Shown piece by piece: positions 8,407 to 18,038 of a DNA stretch of 18,038 nt (positions are counted from its first letter, which is position 1; each line of letters starts with the position of its first letter). This stretch comes from Ettlia oleoabundans (Eukaryota; Chlorophyta; Chlorophyceae; Chlamydomonadales), in assembly GCA_019693395.1 (NCBI GenBank), contig JAAMXP010005510.1:1-18038 (forward strand). The letters are read 5' to 3'. The notes below the pieces were generated by a model, which was given only the letters and a program-made list of their open reading frames with translations, had not been told where the DNA came from and did not search any database. The translations under genes were made by a program, and so were the position numbers.

Positions 8407-11400
8407 CACATCCGCTGCCGTCCACCGCTTCTATGGCTGCGTGGCATTGCTGTTTGTTGCTGCAGGCGACACTGTGGAGGGCGTATCCTCAGCCCTTGGC
8501 CACCTAGCAGGCTGTTCCCTATCCCACGCCCTCCAGCTTCCGCATCAAGCGGCGCTACAGCCACAGGGTTGGATGTGGCACCGCTGCCGCTGCTACCAAG
8601 ATGAGGCCAGTGGCACGCTGTGGGTGGGGGTGGCAGTGGCTGCGCTCCCTCGAGCCACAGGTGGACCTACGTTGTCCAGAGTGGAGGCACGGGTATGTCT
8701 GGCCTCTGGACTTGTCCCTGCTGTCTGACTGGTTTCCACAAGGTTGGCATTCCACCCTGACCCAGCCCTGTTCCACCTCCCTAGCTCCCCTTGCTGACTA
8801 GAGTCAATAAGTTGTGACTATCACACCGCCCTTCCCCCTCTTCTGTCACCGCATATGTGGTAATATATGCAGGAGCAAGAAGCTGAAGCCATTAGGGCAC
8901 TGCTACTTCTCTTCCTCACCTCCCACGCTGTGCTATGGCTGCACGAGCCCCAGGCGTTGCTCTCAACAGAGATGCTCAGGCAGCTGCGCCTGCTGCAGCA
9001 ACTTAAGTCGGCACTGATGCCCGCCCTGCCGCAAATGCTTGGGGTGGCGCCGCGTGAGGCGACTTCAGCTATGCCGGGGCTGTGCATTCCGCAGCTTTTC
9101 GTGCTGGTGCAGCCGCCACTGCCAGTAAAGCCACAGCAAGGCCAGCTGCAGCAAAGCGGGGCTGCAGAAATGCCTGGAATGGCGGCAGAAGACCTGGACC
9201 ACCACCCGCTGCCCACGCTGCTCAAGAGGTGCAGAGTGCTGCAGCCAGACAATGGGGCTAGAGCGCTCTGCACGCTGCCGGCAGCGGGCTCCCCCCTGCT
9301 GCTGCTGCCGGAGCACCTGGGCAGCGGCAGCCAGGAGCAACTGGTGGCAGAGGCATTGGCAGGTTTGTTGGCCCCACCTCATGAGCTGCAGCAACAGCCT
9401 CAACACCAATCAACATCCGCAGTAGCAGCCAAGCCCGTATCGGAAGCAGCAACAGTGGCGGCGGCGCTGGCTCCCCAGCGCTCTGTCGTGGCGGAAATGG
9501 TTGCCGCTGACGGCCCACACACAGATGCGCTGGTCAACTGGCGCCACGCTGTGGCCACACTGGCAGCTGTGCTGGAGGCGGCTGCTGCGCCGCCGCCTGC
9601 GGGAAGTGCTGCGCCAGCAGCCACCGTGTCAGCAACTGCTGAGCTGGCAGCTGCTGACATGTCGTTGCCTCCTGAGGCGGCTGCGGCAGCTGCCTGGCAG
9701 ACTGCGTGCAGCCGCGCGGCTTATGATTTCTCATACGCCAGCTGCAAGCGCGCTGCAGCTGTGGCTTCCGATGCCTATCGAAGAAACACGCCGGTTCTGC
9801 TGCCCGCTGCTGGGCACGCTGTGGCACTGCAGGTGGGTCAGGTTGTTCATTGTTTGCCTGCAGGCTCCAAGAGCCTATTGGCTGTTGGGCACCGTCTTTG
9901 TTATCAAGGGAATAGTTGGCGAGCTCGGTGTATTGCATGGATCAGCCAACTGTTTGGCTTCCCTCTCATTCATGACTTGTGTGCTTTACCGCCATCCCTG
10001 CAGGCCGCGCTACGCCTGTACCACAGCCTGGCACGCGGCCCTGCCGCAGCGGCGGGAGCGGAAGCGCTGACTCAGCAGTTGGATGCGTACTGGAAAGAGG
10101 GGCACATGCAGTGTGATGCTGTTAGCTTCCTGGGTGCGAGCTGCTGCTCCCCCTTTTAAAGCGCAATGTTGTGGCTGCAGGGGCAGTGCTGCCACCCTGT
10201 TATTGCCTTGTATCCGGATTCTGCTTGCTACATTGCTGGCGAACTGTTTAAATTGCTGCTTGCCGTATGGCTGGTGGATGTGTATGAACTGCTGATGGGG
10301 AACCATGCTTGAACTGGTTGCTGCAGGCAACCCCTGCTGCCTGCCTGCCCACGACCCCCAGCAGCAGCCTCATGCCAGCAGTGGTGCCAGCAGTGCTGCT
10401 GGGCCCCATCTGCTGCTGGCCAGCGGGAGCGGTGCCCAGCAACACGCCATACCCGAGCCCTTCACTGTGGCAGAGCTGCAGCGAGCGGCGGCAGCGGTGG
10501 CGTCAGACAGCGGCAGCGCTGTGGCCCGCACTCAGTTTTACGTGCGCCGGTTAGCTGCTTCTGTAGGGGCGCCTGCTGCTGATGCTGATGCGGGCAGTGC
10601 AGCGGGGCTGGTGGGGCCTGCCAAGGCTGCAGACACTGTGGGGGCAGCTGCAGGTTCAGGCGTGGATCTGAGCGCAACAGGAACAGCAGCGGAGGCCGGA
10701 ACCGGGTTGAGCGTTGGGCTGCAGGATGCTGCAGAGGCGCGAGGCGGGCGGGAGCGGCTCAGCGGCGATGGGCACAGCAGCGGAGGGGGGTCGCAGGGTG
10801 AAGAGGAGGGTCTGCAAGGTGCAGGCGCGCATGGTGTGCGTACAGCAGCAGCGAAAGCTGGTAGCGATGTTGCCCGGGATGCTGCAGCAGCTGTGGCGTT
10901 GTTGCCTCCGATGAATGTGGGTGTGCCCGCCTCAGGCTGCTGGTTGGAGCTTCATGTGCTGGGACCTCGATCCATGTACAAGTCGCCAGCGCTGGCTGCC
11001 GCCCTCCTGATGGACGGGCAGCCCGGCTGGCTGCGCAGCGGCGGCGTCATGCTGGCGTCGCTGGCGGTGCAGGTGAGGGCGTTACAGCAAGCGCAGGGTC
11101 ACAACATCCACAACAGCAGCCATGCCACCAGACACCAGCATCAACTGTGTGTGCGGCAATGCATCCTTTGCCTCTCTGCTGCAACAGTGCCCCACCCCGG
11201 GTCCTCTGCTCCTTCAACTGCGGCGAGGGCTCCTGTTGGTGTGCGGTGCTGCTGGGGTGCAGGTTGCGGTACCGCTCAAACCGGGGGAGCAGGCGGCATG
11301 CGAGCGTGCACCTGCTCAGGGGCCAGCACCAGAAGAGGAGGAGGAGGAGTTCCCTTCCCTGCAACAAATGAAACAGCAGCAGCAGCGACAGCGGCAGCAG

Positions 11401-12546
11401 CGACGGCGGCCAGGTGGCAAAAGGCAGGAGCAGCAGCGCGTGCAGCAGGCCAAGGATGGGGCAGCACAGGGAGCGGTGTTGGCTGGCAAGGGCGAGCGGC
11501 AGGAGGAGGTATTGAAGCTTCCCGCCCTGCTGACCTGGCCTGGCTGGCATCAACCAGCGGCAGCACCCACACCAGCAAGAGCCCCTCTGTTTGTGGCCGC
11601 CACCTCAGGGGCCAGGCAGGCGCACAGGACCAGCAAGCAACGTGCCGGCAAGCCACCACTGCAGCTGGCATCTGGTGGCCTAGCTATGCGGGGGCCTGCC
11701 AGTGACATAGAGGGGCCAGCGGCGTCTGCAGCGGCGGAGGTGGCAGCAGGTGCTGCTTCTGTGGAGTTGGCCAGTGTGCTGATGGGTTTTGAGTATGAGT
11801 CAGTTGAAGGACAGCGCCTGCTGCTAACTCCTTCCTTGTTAGCCACAGTGCTGCAAAGCTCGCTGGATACCGTTGCTGTCAGGCAGCACTCCCAGCAACC
11901 CCCAGCAGCACAAGCGGGAAAGTTGCAGCCCAAAACTGCAGCTGCGGTTGCCGCCGCGGCTGCGACCGCGCCAGCGGCAACTGCCGCATTTCTGCTGCAG
12001 CAGGATCTCCCCCTGTGGCTGCAGCTCCCTGCAGAGCACCTGGCACGGCTAGCAGGCACAAGTGGCAGCAAGCGGCGAAGTGCCCCAACACAGCCTGCCG
12101 CGTCTTTGATGCCAAGCAGCGGCGGCAGCCAGAAGTCGGTGTGGCTGCAGCTGCGGCGGGTGTTCATTGGTACCCCTGATGTGGCGATACAGCTGGAAGC
12201 CCAACCGAAGCTACACCTAGAAGTGCCTTCCAGCATGCTGGCACCCACTAGTGCCCCCGCAATAGCACCTCCGACAGGTGGCAGTACAAGTGCTGCCAGC
12301 CCAGCAGTACAATTAGAGTACAGCCTAGCAGCTCCGCTTGCGCTTCCGTCCGGCAGCTTCTGTGTGCTGGCCCTTCCCTGGCTCCTCACAGCACCCATGG
12401 ACCCCATACCTTCACCAAGCAGTGATGCAACTGGAAGCGGAGGCAGCAGGCCTGCAGCGCTCATTCGGCAGTCTGGCCCGCTGCGGGCGGTGCTGCTGGG
12501 GTGCTGTACAGTTCGGCCCAAAGGGGCAGCCTCCGACCATTACTAG
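8407..12546 (+). CDS. SMG8: SMG8, nonsense-mediated decay factor; 5' end unresolved
   Basis: SMG8 binds SMG9 and the SMG1 kinase and restrains UPF1 phosphorylation in nonsense-mediated mRNA decay. Visible exons are to 8692, 8873-9832, 10004-10133, 10327-11072 and 11263-12546 (TAG), all joined in phase, about 1,134 aa. Family segments in order: CVALLFVAAGDTVEG (from 8438); CYQDEASGTLWVGV; LLLFLTSHAVLWLHEP; LLKRCRVLQPDNGARALCTL; CKRAAAVASDAYRRNTP; LRLYHSLARGP, EGHMQCDAVSFLG and PC across the 10133/10327 junction; CWLELHVLGPRSMYKSPAL; LMGFEYESVEGQRLLLT (11782 on); VFIGTPDVAIQLEAQP; and SGSFCVLALPWLL. The protein is longer than the roughly 990-aa human one because of Ala/Gln/Gly-rich linkers and an EEEEEEF/poly-Gln insert near 11333-11460. 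The frame is open from 8222 but has no ATG before the first motif, so an upstream exon is likely. 8407 follows a CTGCAG and is only a guess. The CxCG motif I remember before the CWLELH-equivalent segment is not seen. Confidence 0.88.
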
Positions 12547-13334
12547 AACTGTGTTATACCATCCACCCCCCTACCGTGTGCTACACTACAGTTACAATGG
12601 TTGCAATGACAGATGAAATACGGCAGGACAAATTTTTGCTGTCGAAACAAAAGCGCTTGGGAACCTGGCAGGCACATTGATGTTTTGTGTTTTGGCGGGG
12701 CTGAGAGGATAGACCGCAACCAGCTGTCTCGTTTCTCTGTACTACAGTGGTGTGTTGTAGTGGTGTGACGATGAAAAGAAGAGGCTCAGCAGCAACCAGG
12801 CTGTTGCTGCCAGGGTGCGGGATGAGGAGCGGCATCAGGAGGGAGACGCCCCACAATGCACTGCTGCAGTGCCGGATGGCCAGTGAGAAAGGAGTATCTG
12901 AATGAATTTGAAAAAAGTATGCGAGCTGAAACTGGGAGTTTTATTGGGGACAATACACACTTGGCGGCAAGAGGAAGGGTTGAAGGCCAAGAGCCGGAGC
13001 TGGCCGCGCTACAACACAAAAAGCAAAGAAAACAAGATCAGTTATTGCGGTACCCGTGTTGCCTGCACGCTGTTGGGCGGACTGCAAAGTATTGGGTGTG
13101 TTGCGGCTATGGCGAAGGAAGCTGGCATGTCTCCTTTCTCAACCCCGCATGTCAAAGCAGGCAAGAGTGCACTGCGGGACAAAGGGTTGCTGTTTTGAGT
13201 AATTGCCCCGTGGCGAAGTGCTGCACATGTAGATGCTACCCCTTGCCAAACAACTGCCCGCCACCGCCAGTGCTGGTAGCGGTGCATTGCAGGGCCGCCT
13301 GCCCGGCGCTGTTGCCAGCTCAGCATGGGCCAGC
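12547..13334. other. Convergent intergenic region, shared 3' UTRs
   Basis: It lies between the SMG8 stop (12546, plus) and the transporter stop (13335, minus). No gene is recognised in it. I found no TGTAA on the plus strand for SMG8. The only one for the transporter is at 12596-12592, close to the SMG8 stop, so the two 3' UTRs probably overlap. A plus-strand open frame at 12856-13446 reads antisense across the transporter's last exon and shows no domain. Confidence 0.5.
12592..12596 (-). terminator. Possible TGTAA poly(A) signal of the ABC transporter
   Basis: TTACA on the plus strand reads TGTAA on the minus strand. It would give a 3' UTR of about 740 bases ending 46 bases from the SMG8 stop codon. 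Motif and position are the only support. Confidence 0.35.
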
Positions 13335-16300
13335 TCAGCGCCTCTGGAAGTTGAGCAGCTTCAGCGCAAGGGTGCTGGTGAGGCGGAAAACGAGGAGGAA
13401 GACGATGAGGATGATGGCGACGGGCCACCGCATGGAGTACTTGTAGCCAAAGCGGTCCTCCAAGAACTGCATTGGTAGATGTGAGCCAGGGGTGGCAAGG
13501 GGGCATAGGGGATTCACCGTGGGGTCATGACACAATCAGTGGGCTGTTGAGTCTCAGGGTGGTGAGCAACAACCAATCTTTCGTCAATGTTCTCCGGCGT
13601 GGTGATGGTTGGGAGGCGTGTTATGATGTGATGCATGGCATTGGAGTTTCTCACCTCTGAGATTGGCACCTGCTCCCCGTTGAACTCCACAGTGCTGTCC
13701 AGGTCGCCCATCTGAGTCACAATGAGGCCTGTGGCAGAGGAGGGCAGCACAGCGGCGCTCAGTCACAGGTGCACCTTGGGGCCCAGCTCGCTTGTGTGCG
13801 ACCCACCACCCACGCCTTGAAGCAGTTGCCACCTTGACCCTGCTCACCATAGAGCGTGTAAGCAATTGGGTTTATCCAATAGCACCAGATCCACCACCCT
13901 GGGATGGATGCCTGGGGGATGAGGAAGCCGCACATTAGATTCCAGAAACCAAAGAAGAAGGACATGAAGAGACCAGCCAGCCCCTTTTCGGGGGTCAGGT
14001 TGATGCACTGCAGAAGGGAGGGGAGGGGTTGAAAGGACATGTGCACATGTGTTAAATATTGTTACAGTGGAATGCCAAGCCACCCTATGCAACCACCAGC
14101 CATTGTCACGAACATAGCAGCAGCAGCTGCGCACCATCATGCCGTAGGCGGTGAAGAGCATGAGCGTGATTCCAAATATGAACACGAACCAGAAGAACTT
14201 GGCTGCAGAAGAAGGGGGGGGGGGGGGGGTCCACATGAGATGATCCAAGACTATGCAATGCTGTGCACAGCGCTAAGGAGGACAGGCCCGCAGGCAAGCA
14301 GGCATGCACGCAAGCAAGCACGATTTAGCCCGTTGTGCAATCGACGTCCAGCTGGGGTGGGTGTCAACGCCCTGCAGTACTCACATGCGTCTGCCGCAAA
14401 GCCGACCATCCAGTAGACTACGCAGCTGTAAATGACGGTTTGTCCCACGACGTACGGTATCTCCACGTTTCCTTGAGCCAAGGCAAGTGGGATGGGGCCA
14501 TACATGCCAGCAGCATGCTCGCGGTAGAACACGCTCCTGAGATAAAAAGAGGGCAAGGCGATGCAGGGAGGGCAATACTGCAAGGTTAGGACTACATGTA
14601 AAAAATAAAAGGCGAATAAAGAGAAGCCATGCAAAGCGGGCAGGTTGGTGGTAAGGCAGACAGGCGACGGCATAGGTGCCATTGTTTACCTGCCAGGACA
14701 GCAGCAGAAACGAGCAGCAGATGCACAGTATGGCAGATCGGACCAGTCCAGCCTACAACCACCAACCCCGCCTACAAACACCCGAATGTTGCTGAGCTCA
14801 CCTTTGCACTTCCACTGCCGACTGCACAGTCATTGCATTGGTGAAACCCACGAACAGAGTGGAGGCAAACAACATGCCCGCAACGTTGAGCACACCAGCC
14901 AGGCTACTCCTGCAGGGGGTGACACATAGGGGGAGGGCAGTGTAACAGACAGGACAGCTTGCCAAGGACAGCAGGCCAGCAGTGCTCTAGCCAAACGCCA
15001 GCCTGTTAAGGTGGAGATGGGAACCAGCCAGGGCCACGTGCCTCGCCCTGCCCCCTCAGGCTGCAAGCCAAGCAGCTAGTCCCAAACACAGCACAGAGCC
15101 ACCCATGGAGGTTCAGCAAAGCTCAAAATCAGGATGAAGCACAAGTCGCAGGAGAGGTGTGCGTAGGCTAACCAGCTTGCTACCTACGCAAGCAGACTGA
15201 CGCACTCACGTGTCGCTTCCCTGCTGCCATGCCAGCGATCCAAAGATGATGCCCACCAGCAACGTGACAGCCAGGCGCACCAGCTGGTAGTCGGGCAGCC
15301 GGTTGTACATCTGGAACAAACGCTGCACAGCAGGTAAAGGTCGCAGGGAAGGAAAACAATTGACGAAGGAATCACGGCAAGTGTGGGTTCGGGTGGCTGC
15401 ACACTTGGAACAGGGTATACACCAAATGGGCGACAGGACACAAAGTTGGAACACAAACCACAATAAGCAGTGCAAACGTAACAGAGTAACATAACAGTAT
15501 TCTCAATCAACTCTTGCCTTGAGCAGTACGCAGTACTGGAAGAAGGGTCCCCGCATATTCAGGTCTGCCACCGTGAGGTCGTGGGCGCCAGGGGCAGGCT
15601 CATGAGCGGCATCCAAAACCGCCGACATTTCCCTGCAGACACAGTGACACAGTGGGGCAGCGAGCACGAAACGTAGTCAGGAGGCAGAGACTTCAGCACA
15701 GAATCAGCGGGGTCCCGACTGTCACAGAGGGCATTGCAGCTCTACAACTTATCTGTTCCATGTGGCGTCCATCGCTGAAAGCACCCAACCTTAATCCATC
15801 CTTTGCACACCCTGCTAATTGTGATGGCTCTCCCCCAACCCTGCAATCGAGGTAAGATAGGCATCTGCCTGCCCCAGACTCACTTTGCCATCTGGCTGTT
15901 GCGGTACACCTCCCCGTAGTCAATGCCCAGCTTGTGCTCTGTGGCGGGCGACGTCTGCTCCAGCATCCAGTTAGCGGGGTTGTGCCTGCAAGTGCGTGTG
16001 GGCACGGGTGCGATTACGCGTGTGGGCAGGCGTGTATTGTGTGTGTAAGTGGGTGCAACTACCAGGCGCATCTGTGAGTGCGGAGCTGAGCTGACACAAG
16101 CAGGCCCTGAGTCATCACATCGGTGTGGTGACTCGCACACACCTGCCCACACCACAGCAGGTCTCCCTGTGCTTGCGCATTGCACAAAAGGCTTTCACTG
16201 TTGACACCCTGCCTCTTGCGTTGATGCCGCCGGATGTTGGCTCACTATCAGGCTCACCTGGGCGGGATGGGTGCCACCCCGGGTATGGCCGAGAAGTAGT

Positions 16301-17806
16301 CGATGAGTTGCGAGGCCTGGTGACCGAGGGGCCCCCAGTACACGCACACACCACCCGGCTTCAGCACCAGCAGCTCGTCAAAGGCCTGCGGTGAGGTGGG
16401 GCGAGGCGTCAGCGGGGTGAAGCAGGCATTGAGATGGAAGCAGCGGGCCACAACATTGCGCGAGTGTTAGCATAAGGACAGGCGCCCGGTCTGCATTATT
16501 GGCACTCACACCAGCCAATGTGTCCAAGTCAACAAACAACCCACAAGCGCCACTCCTGCAACCCAACCGAATTCCCCCAAGGAGTTGGCACAGTAACTTT
16601 CCTCACCTCAAAGATGTCGAGAGAGGGCTGGTGGATGGTGCACACCACCTGCGGGAACCCTTAATGCAAATGAGCAGGAAGACAGCCTTAGCAAGTGAGC
16701 CTGGAGGGGCTGCTGCATAGGTGCCCAACAAGCACTCTATCACAGCCACCTGGTATACCAAAGTGACATCGATGCGGCTGGTGCCTTCAGCAACATTGGT
16801 ACTGGCCTGTGGCTGGAGTAAACAACACACACAAGTTTATCAAACCCCGTTAGGAGCAGGAACTTGAGGGGGCTCACCGTGCGCCCCGTGTTGACTGTGG
16901 CCCGCACTGTGGACATAACGAGGGAGGCGGCGCGGGCATCCAGCCCCGTGGTGGGCTCGCTGCAGGACAACGGATGGGGGCAGGTGGGGCAGGTTTGTGG
17001 TGCACAAGGACCAGAGCAGGGGAGAGGGCACAAAGTGCGGGTTTAGACACAGTCCAGCGGCCCAGCTGTGACTGCTGCCCTTCTCTGTGCTGTGCTGGGC
17101 AAGTTCAGGTCTATGCTGTGTTCATCAGAACAAAGCCAGAACAAAGCCAACGAGCAGTTTGATAGTGAACTCACTCCATGAAGACAATGCTTGGGTTGGC
17201 AACCAGCTCAGTGGCAATGGTCAGACGCTGCAACCAGAAGCGCACTGGGTGCAACACATGTCAGTGGGGTGGATAGCACAGTGCAAGCAGGGCACGCAGG
17301 CAATGAATGGGTGGGACCATACATACAAATCACACAAGCATACTCAACCCGGATGCAATCGCATCTCACCTTGCGCTGTTCCACGCTGAGCCCGCTGACA
17401 CCCAGCGTGCCGATGTGGGCGTGGCGCAGACGGTTCAGCTCAGTCAACTCAAGAATCTGCTCAATGCAAGAGGTGGGGGGAGAGAGCACGGCGGAAGGAA
17501 GCAGCATGTTGAAAGTCAGGCAAAATGACTGTTGCTTTAGGCAAAGCTTAATGGCTTACGTATGAGTTACTTATGGCAGAGTTGCAACACTAGCATGCTT
17601 CCTGCCTTGGACAAAGTTGCTCTTCAAAGAGCGCCTATCTATCGGGCCTAGATCTGGTCCTTGGATGCAGACAAGAAGAATCACCCAGCAACAGCACCCA
17701 CCTCCTCGATGAACTCCTGCCGCGTCTGCTTGTCCACTGTGGAGGGCAGGCGTAGCGTGGCGGAGAAGGCCAGCGCCTCTTCCACAGTGGCCTGGGGCAG
17801 GTGCAC
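13335..17806 (-). CDS. ABCG: PDR-type ABCG transporter, C-terminal half, fifteen exons
   Basis: A full-size (NBD-TMD)x2 transporter that would use ATP to export or import lipophilic compounds across a membrane, usually the plasma membrane. Exons: 17806-17702, 17456-17370, 17227-17175, 16959-16878, 16648-16607, 16385-16258, 15985-15884, 15632-15518, 15322-15210, 14909-14802, 14536-14385, 14202-14135, 14007-13848, 13728-13655, 13466-13335; 506 aa plus TGA, all in phase. Second [19 protein letters not shown] and [12 protein letters not shown], signature [15 protein letters not shown], Walker [19 protein letters not shown]-loop [15 protein letters not shown], then [12 protein letters not shown]. 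Membrane domain: about six segments, including [27 protein letters not shown] with IEIPY-like [38 protein letters not shown] and NPIAYTLYG, then a last helix ending KLLNFQRR at the stop. Walker A and the whole N-terminal half lie past 18038. No motif seen is broken. Substrate is not predictable. Confidence 0.95.
14214..14229 (+). repeat. G16 homopolymer in a transporter intron
   Basis: Sixteen G in a row on the plus strand, so C16 in the minus-strand transcript, 11 bases upstream of the exon starting at 14202. In the transcript it forms the polypyrimidine tract of that acceptor (C-run then TTCTTCTGCAG). Length may be affected by sequencing error. Confidence 0.85.
15323..15517 (-). other. GC-AG intron of the ABC transporter
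   Basis: The exon ending at 15518 reads CTCAAG|GCAAGA on the minus strand, and the next exon starts at 15322 after CTGTGCAG. AAG|GCAAG is the known consensus of the minor GC-AG intron class. Using it keeps phase 0 on both sides and joins CVLLK to RLFQMYNRL as the family expects. I found no GT donor that preserves both. Confidence 0.75.
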
Positions 17807-18038
17807 CTGCAGGATGGGCGGGGTAGGCCAAGACGCATGATAGGGAGTCAATGCCGGCACTGGCGGAGACATGGCGGGTTGTGTTGAACAGCTTAAAGAG
17901 AGTGCCTTGGGGGCAAGGTGCAGCCAATTGGGTTCAACATGCACCGCACCACATCGCCGCTGCTAAAAGCTTGATGTCCTCCCAACCCAAACCCCACCCA
18001 CCACCACAGAACCATACTAACCTGCCCCCCACCCCACC
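17807..18038. other. Intron sequence at the right edge
   Basis: Upstream of the first transporter exon visible here (17806). It should be intron of that gene, possibly with the 3' end of another exon near the edge, where GGGGGGCAG|GTTAGT on the minus strand resembles a donor at about 18022. No coding segment could be assigned. Confidence 0.4.

Noticed and set aside
9842..10003. In-frame continuation of SMG8 coding through this stretch
   Set aside because: It is open in frame but lies between a GTGGGT donor at 9833 and a CCTGCAG acceptor ending at 10003, and removing it joins two blocks contiguous in SMG8. It is best read as a 171-base intron whose length is a multiple of three.
11122..11262. 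Possible SMG8 coding containing NCVCG
   Set aside because: Its CxCG-like peptide is tempting, but it lies after the CWLELH block rather than before it, and the strong GTGCAG acceptor at 11262 with phase 0 fits intron removal. A cDNA could overturn this.
11550..12521. Minus-strand 323-codon open frame
   Set aside because: It is antisense to the conserved C-terminal domain of SMG8 and is Ala/Ser/Cys-rich, as expected of the reverse frame of GC-rich coding sequence.
12856..13446. Plus-strand 196-codon open frame
   Set aside because: It overlaps the transporter's last exon in antisense, has no recognisable domain, and lies in the expected 3' UTR region.
1..18038. CRISPR arrays, tRNA or rRNA genes, bacterial operons
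   Set aside because: No regularly spaced repeats, no cloverleaf with a T-arm sequence, and no rRNA-like conserved blocks were seen. The intron-rich genes are eukaryotic.

Overview
The window looks like nuclear DNA of a GC-rich green alga, probably a chlorophyte of the Chlorophyceae. The reasons are many short exons joined by GT-AG introns of about 100-350 bases, CTGCAG-type acceptors, GTGAGT-type donors, the TGTAA poly(A) signal of green algae, and alanine/glutamine-rich low-complexity stretches inside conserved proteins. There is no sign of bacterial operons, CRISPR, rRNA or tRNA. The species is not determined. Haematococcus-like or Chlamydomonas-like genomes would fit, but that is an impression.

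Layout. (1) 25-1652 (+): the last six exons (190 aa) of an NAD(P)-dependent aldehyde dehydrogenase of the ALDH2 type. (2) 1653-3325: no recognised gene; it holds the ALDH 3' UTR, a diverged tandem duplication (about 2160-2416), an 18-bp perfect palindrome, and the probable 3' UTR of the next gene. (3) 3326-6276 (-): an eight-exon gene for a predicted secreted 319-aa protein built of two diverged copies of a Cys/Trp-rich domain; I cannot name its family. (4) 6277-about 8400: a divergent intergenic region with a 441-bp element bounded by 84-bp inverted repeats (6971-7411), flanked by a hairpin and a 15-bp tandem repeat. (5) about 8407-12546 (+): SMG8, a regulator of the SMG1 kinase in nonsense-mediated mRNA decay; five exons are visible and the 5' end is unresolved. 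(6) 13335-17806 (-): fifteen exons (506 aa) encoding the C-terminal half of a PDR/ABCG-type full-size ABC transporter, with most of the second nucleotide-binding domain and all of the second membrane domain. Its N-terminal half lies beyond the right edge.

The genes do not form a pathway. SMG8 and the transporter are convergent and probably have abutting or overlapping 3' ends. The secreted-protein gene and SMG8 are divergent across the repeat-rich intergenic region. All exon models were built by hand from splice signals, phase agreement and family motifs. Every junction given has matching phase on both sides, except the SMG8 5' end. The least understood items are the two-repeat secreted protein and the inverted-repeat element.
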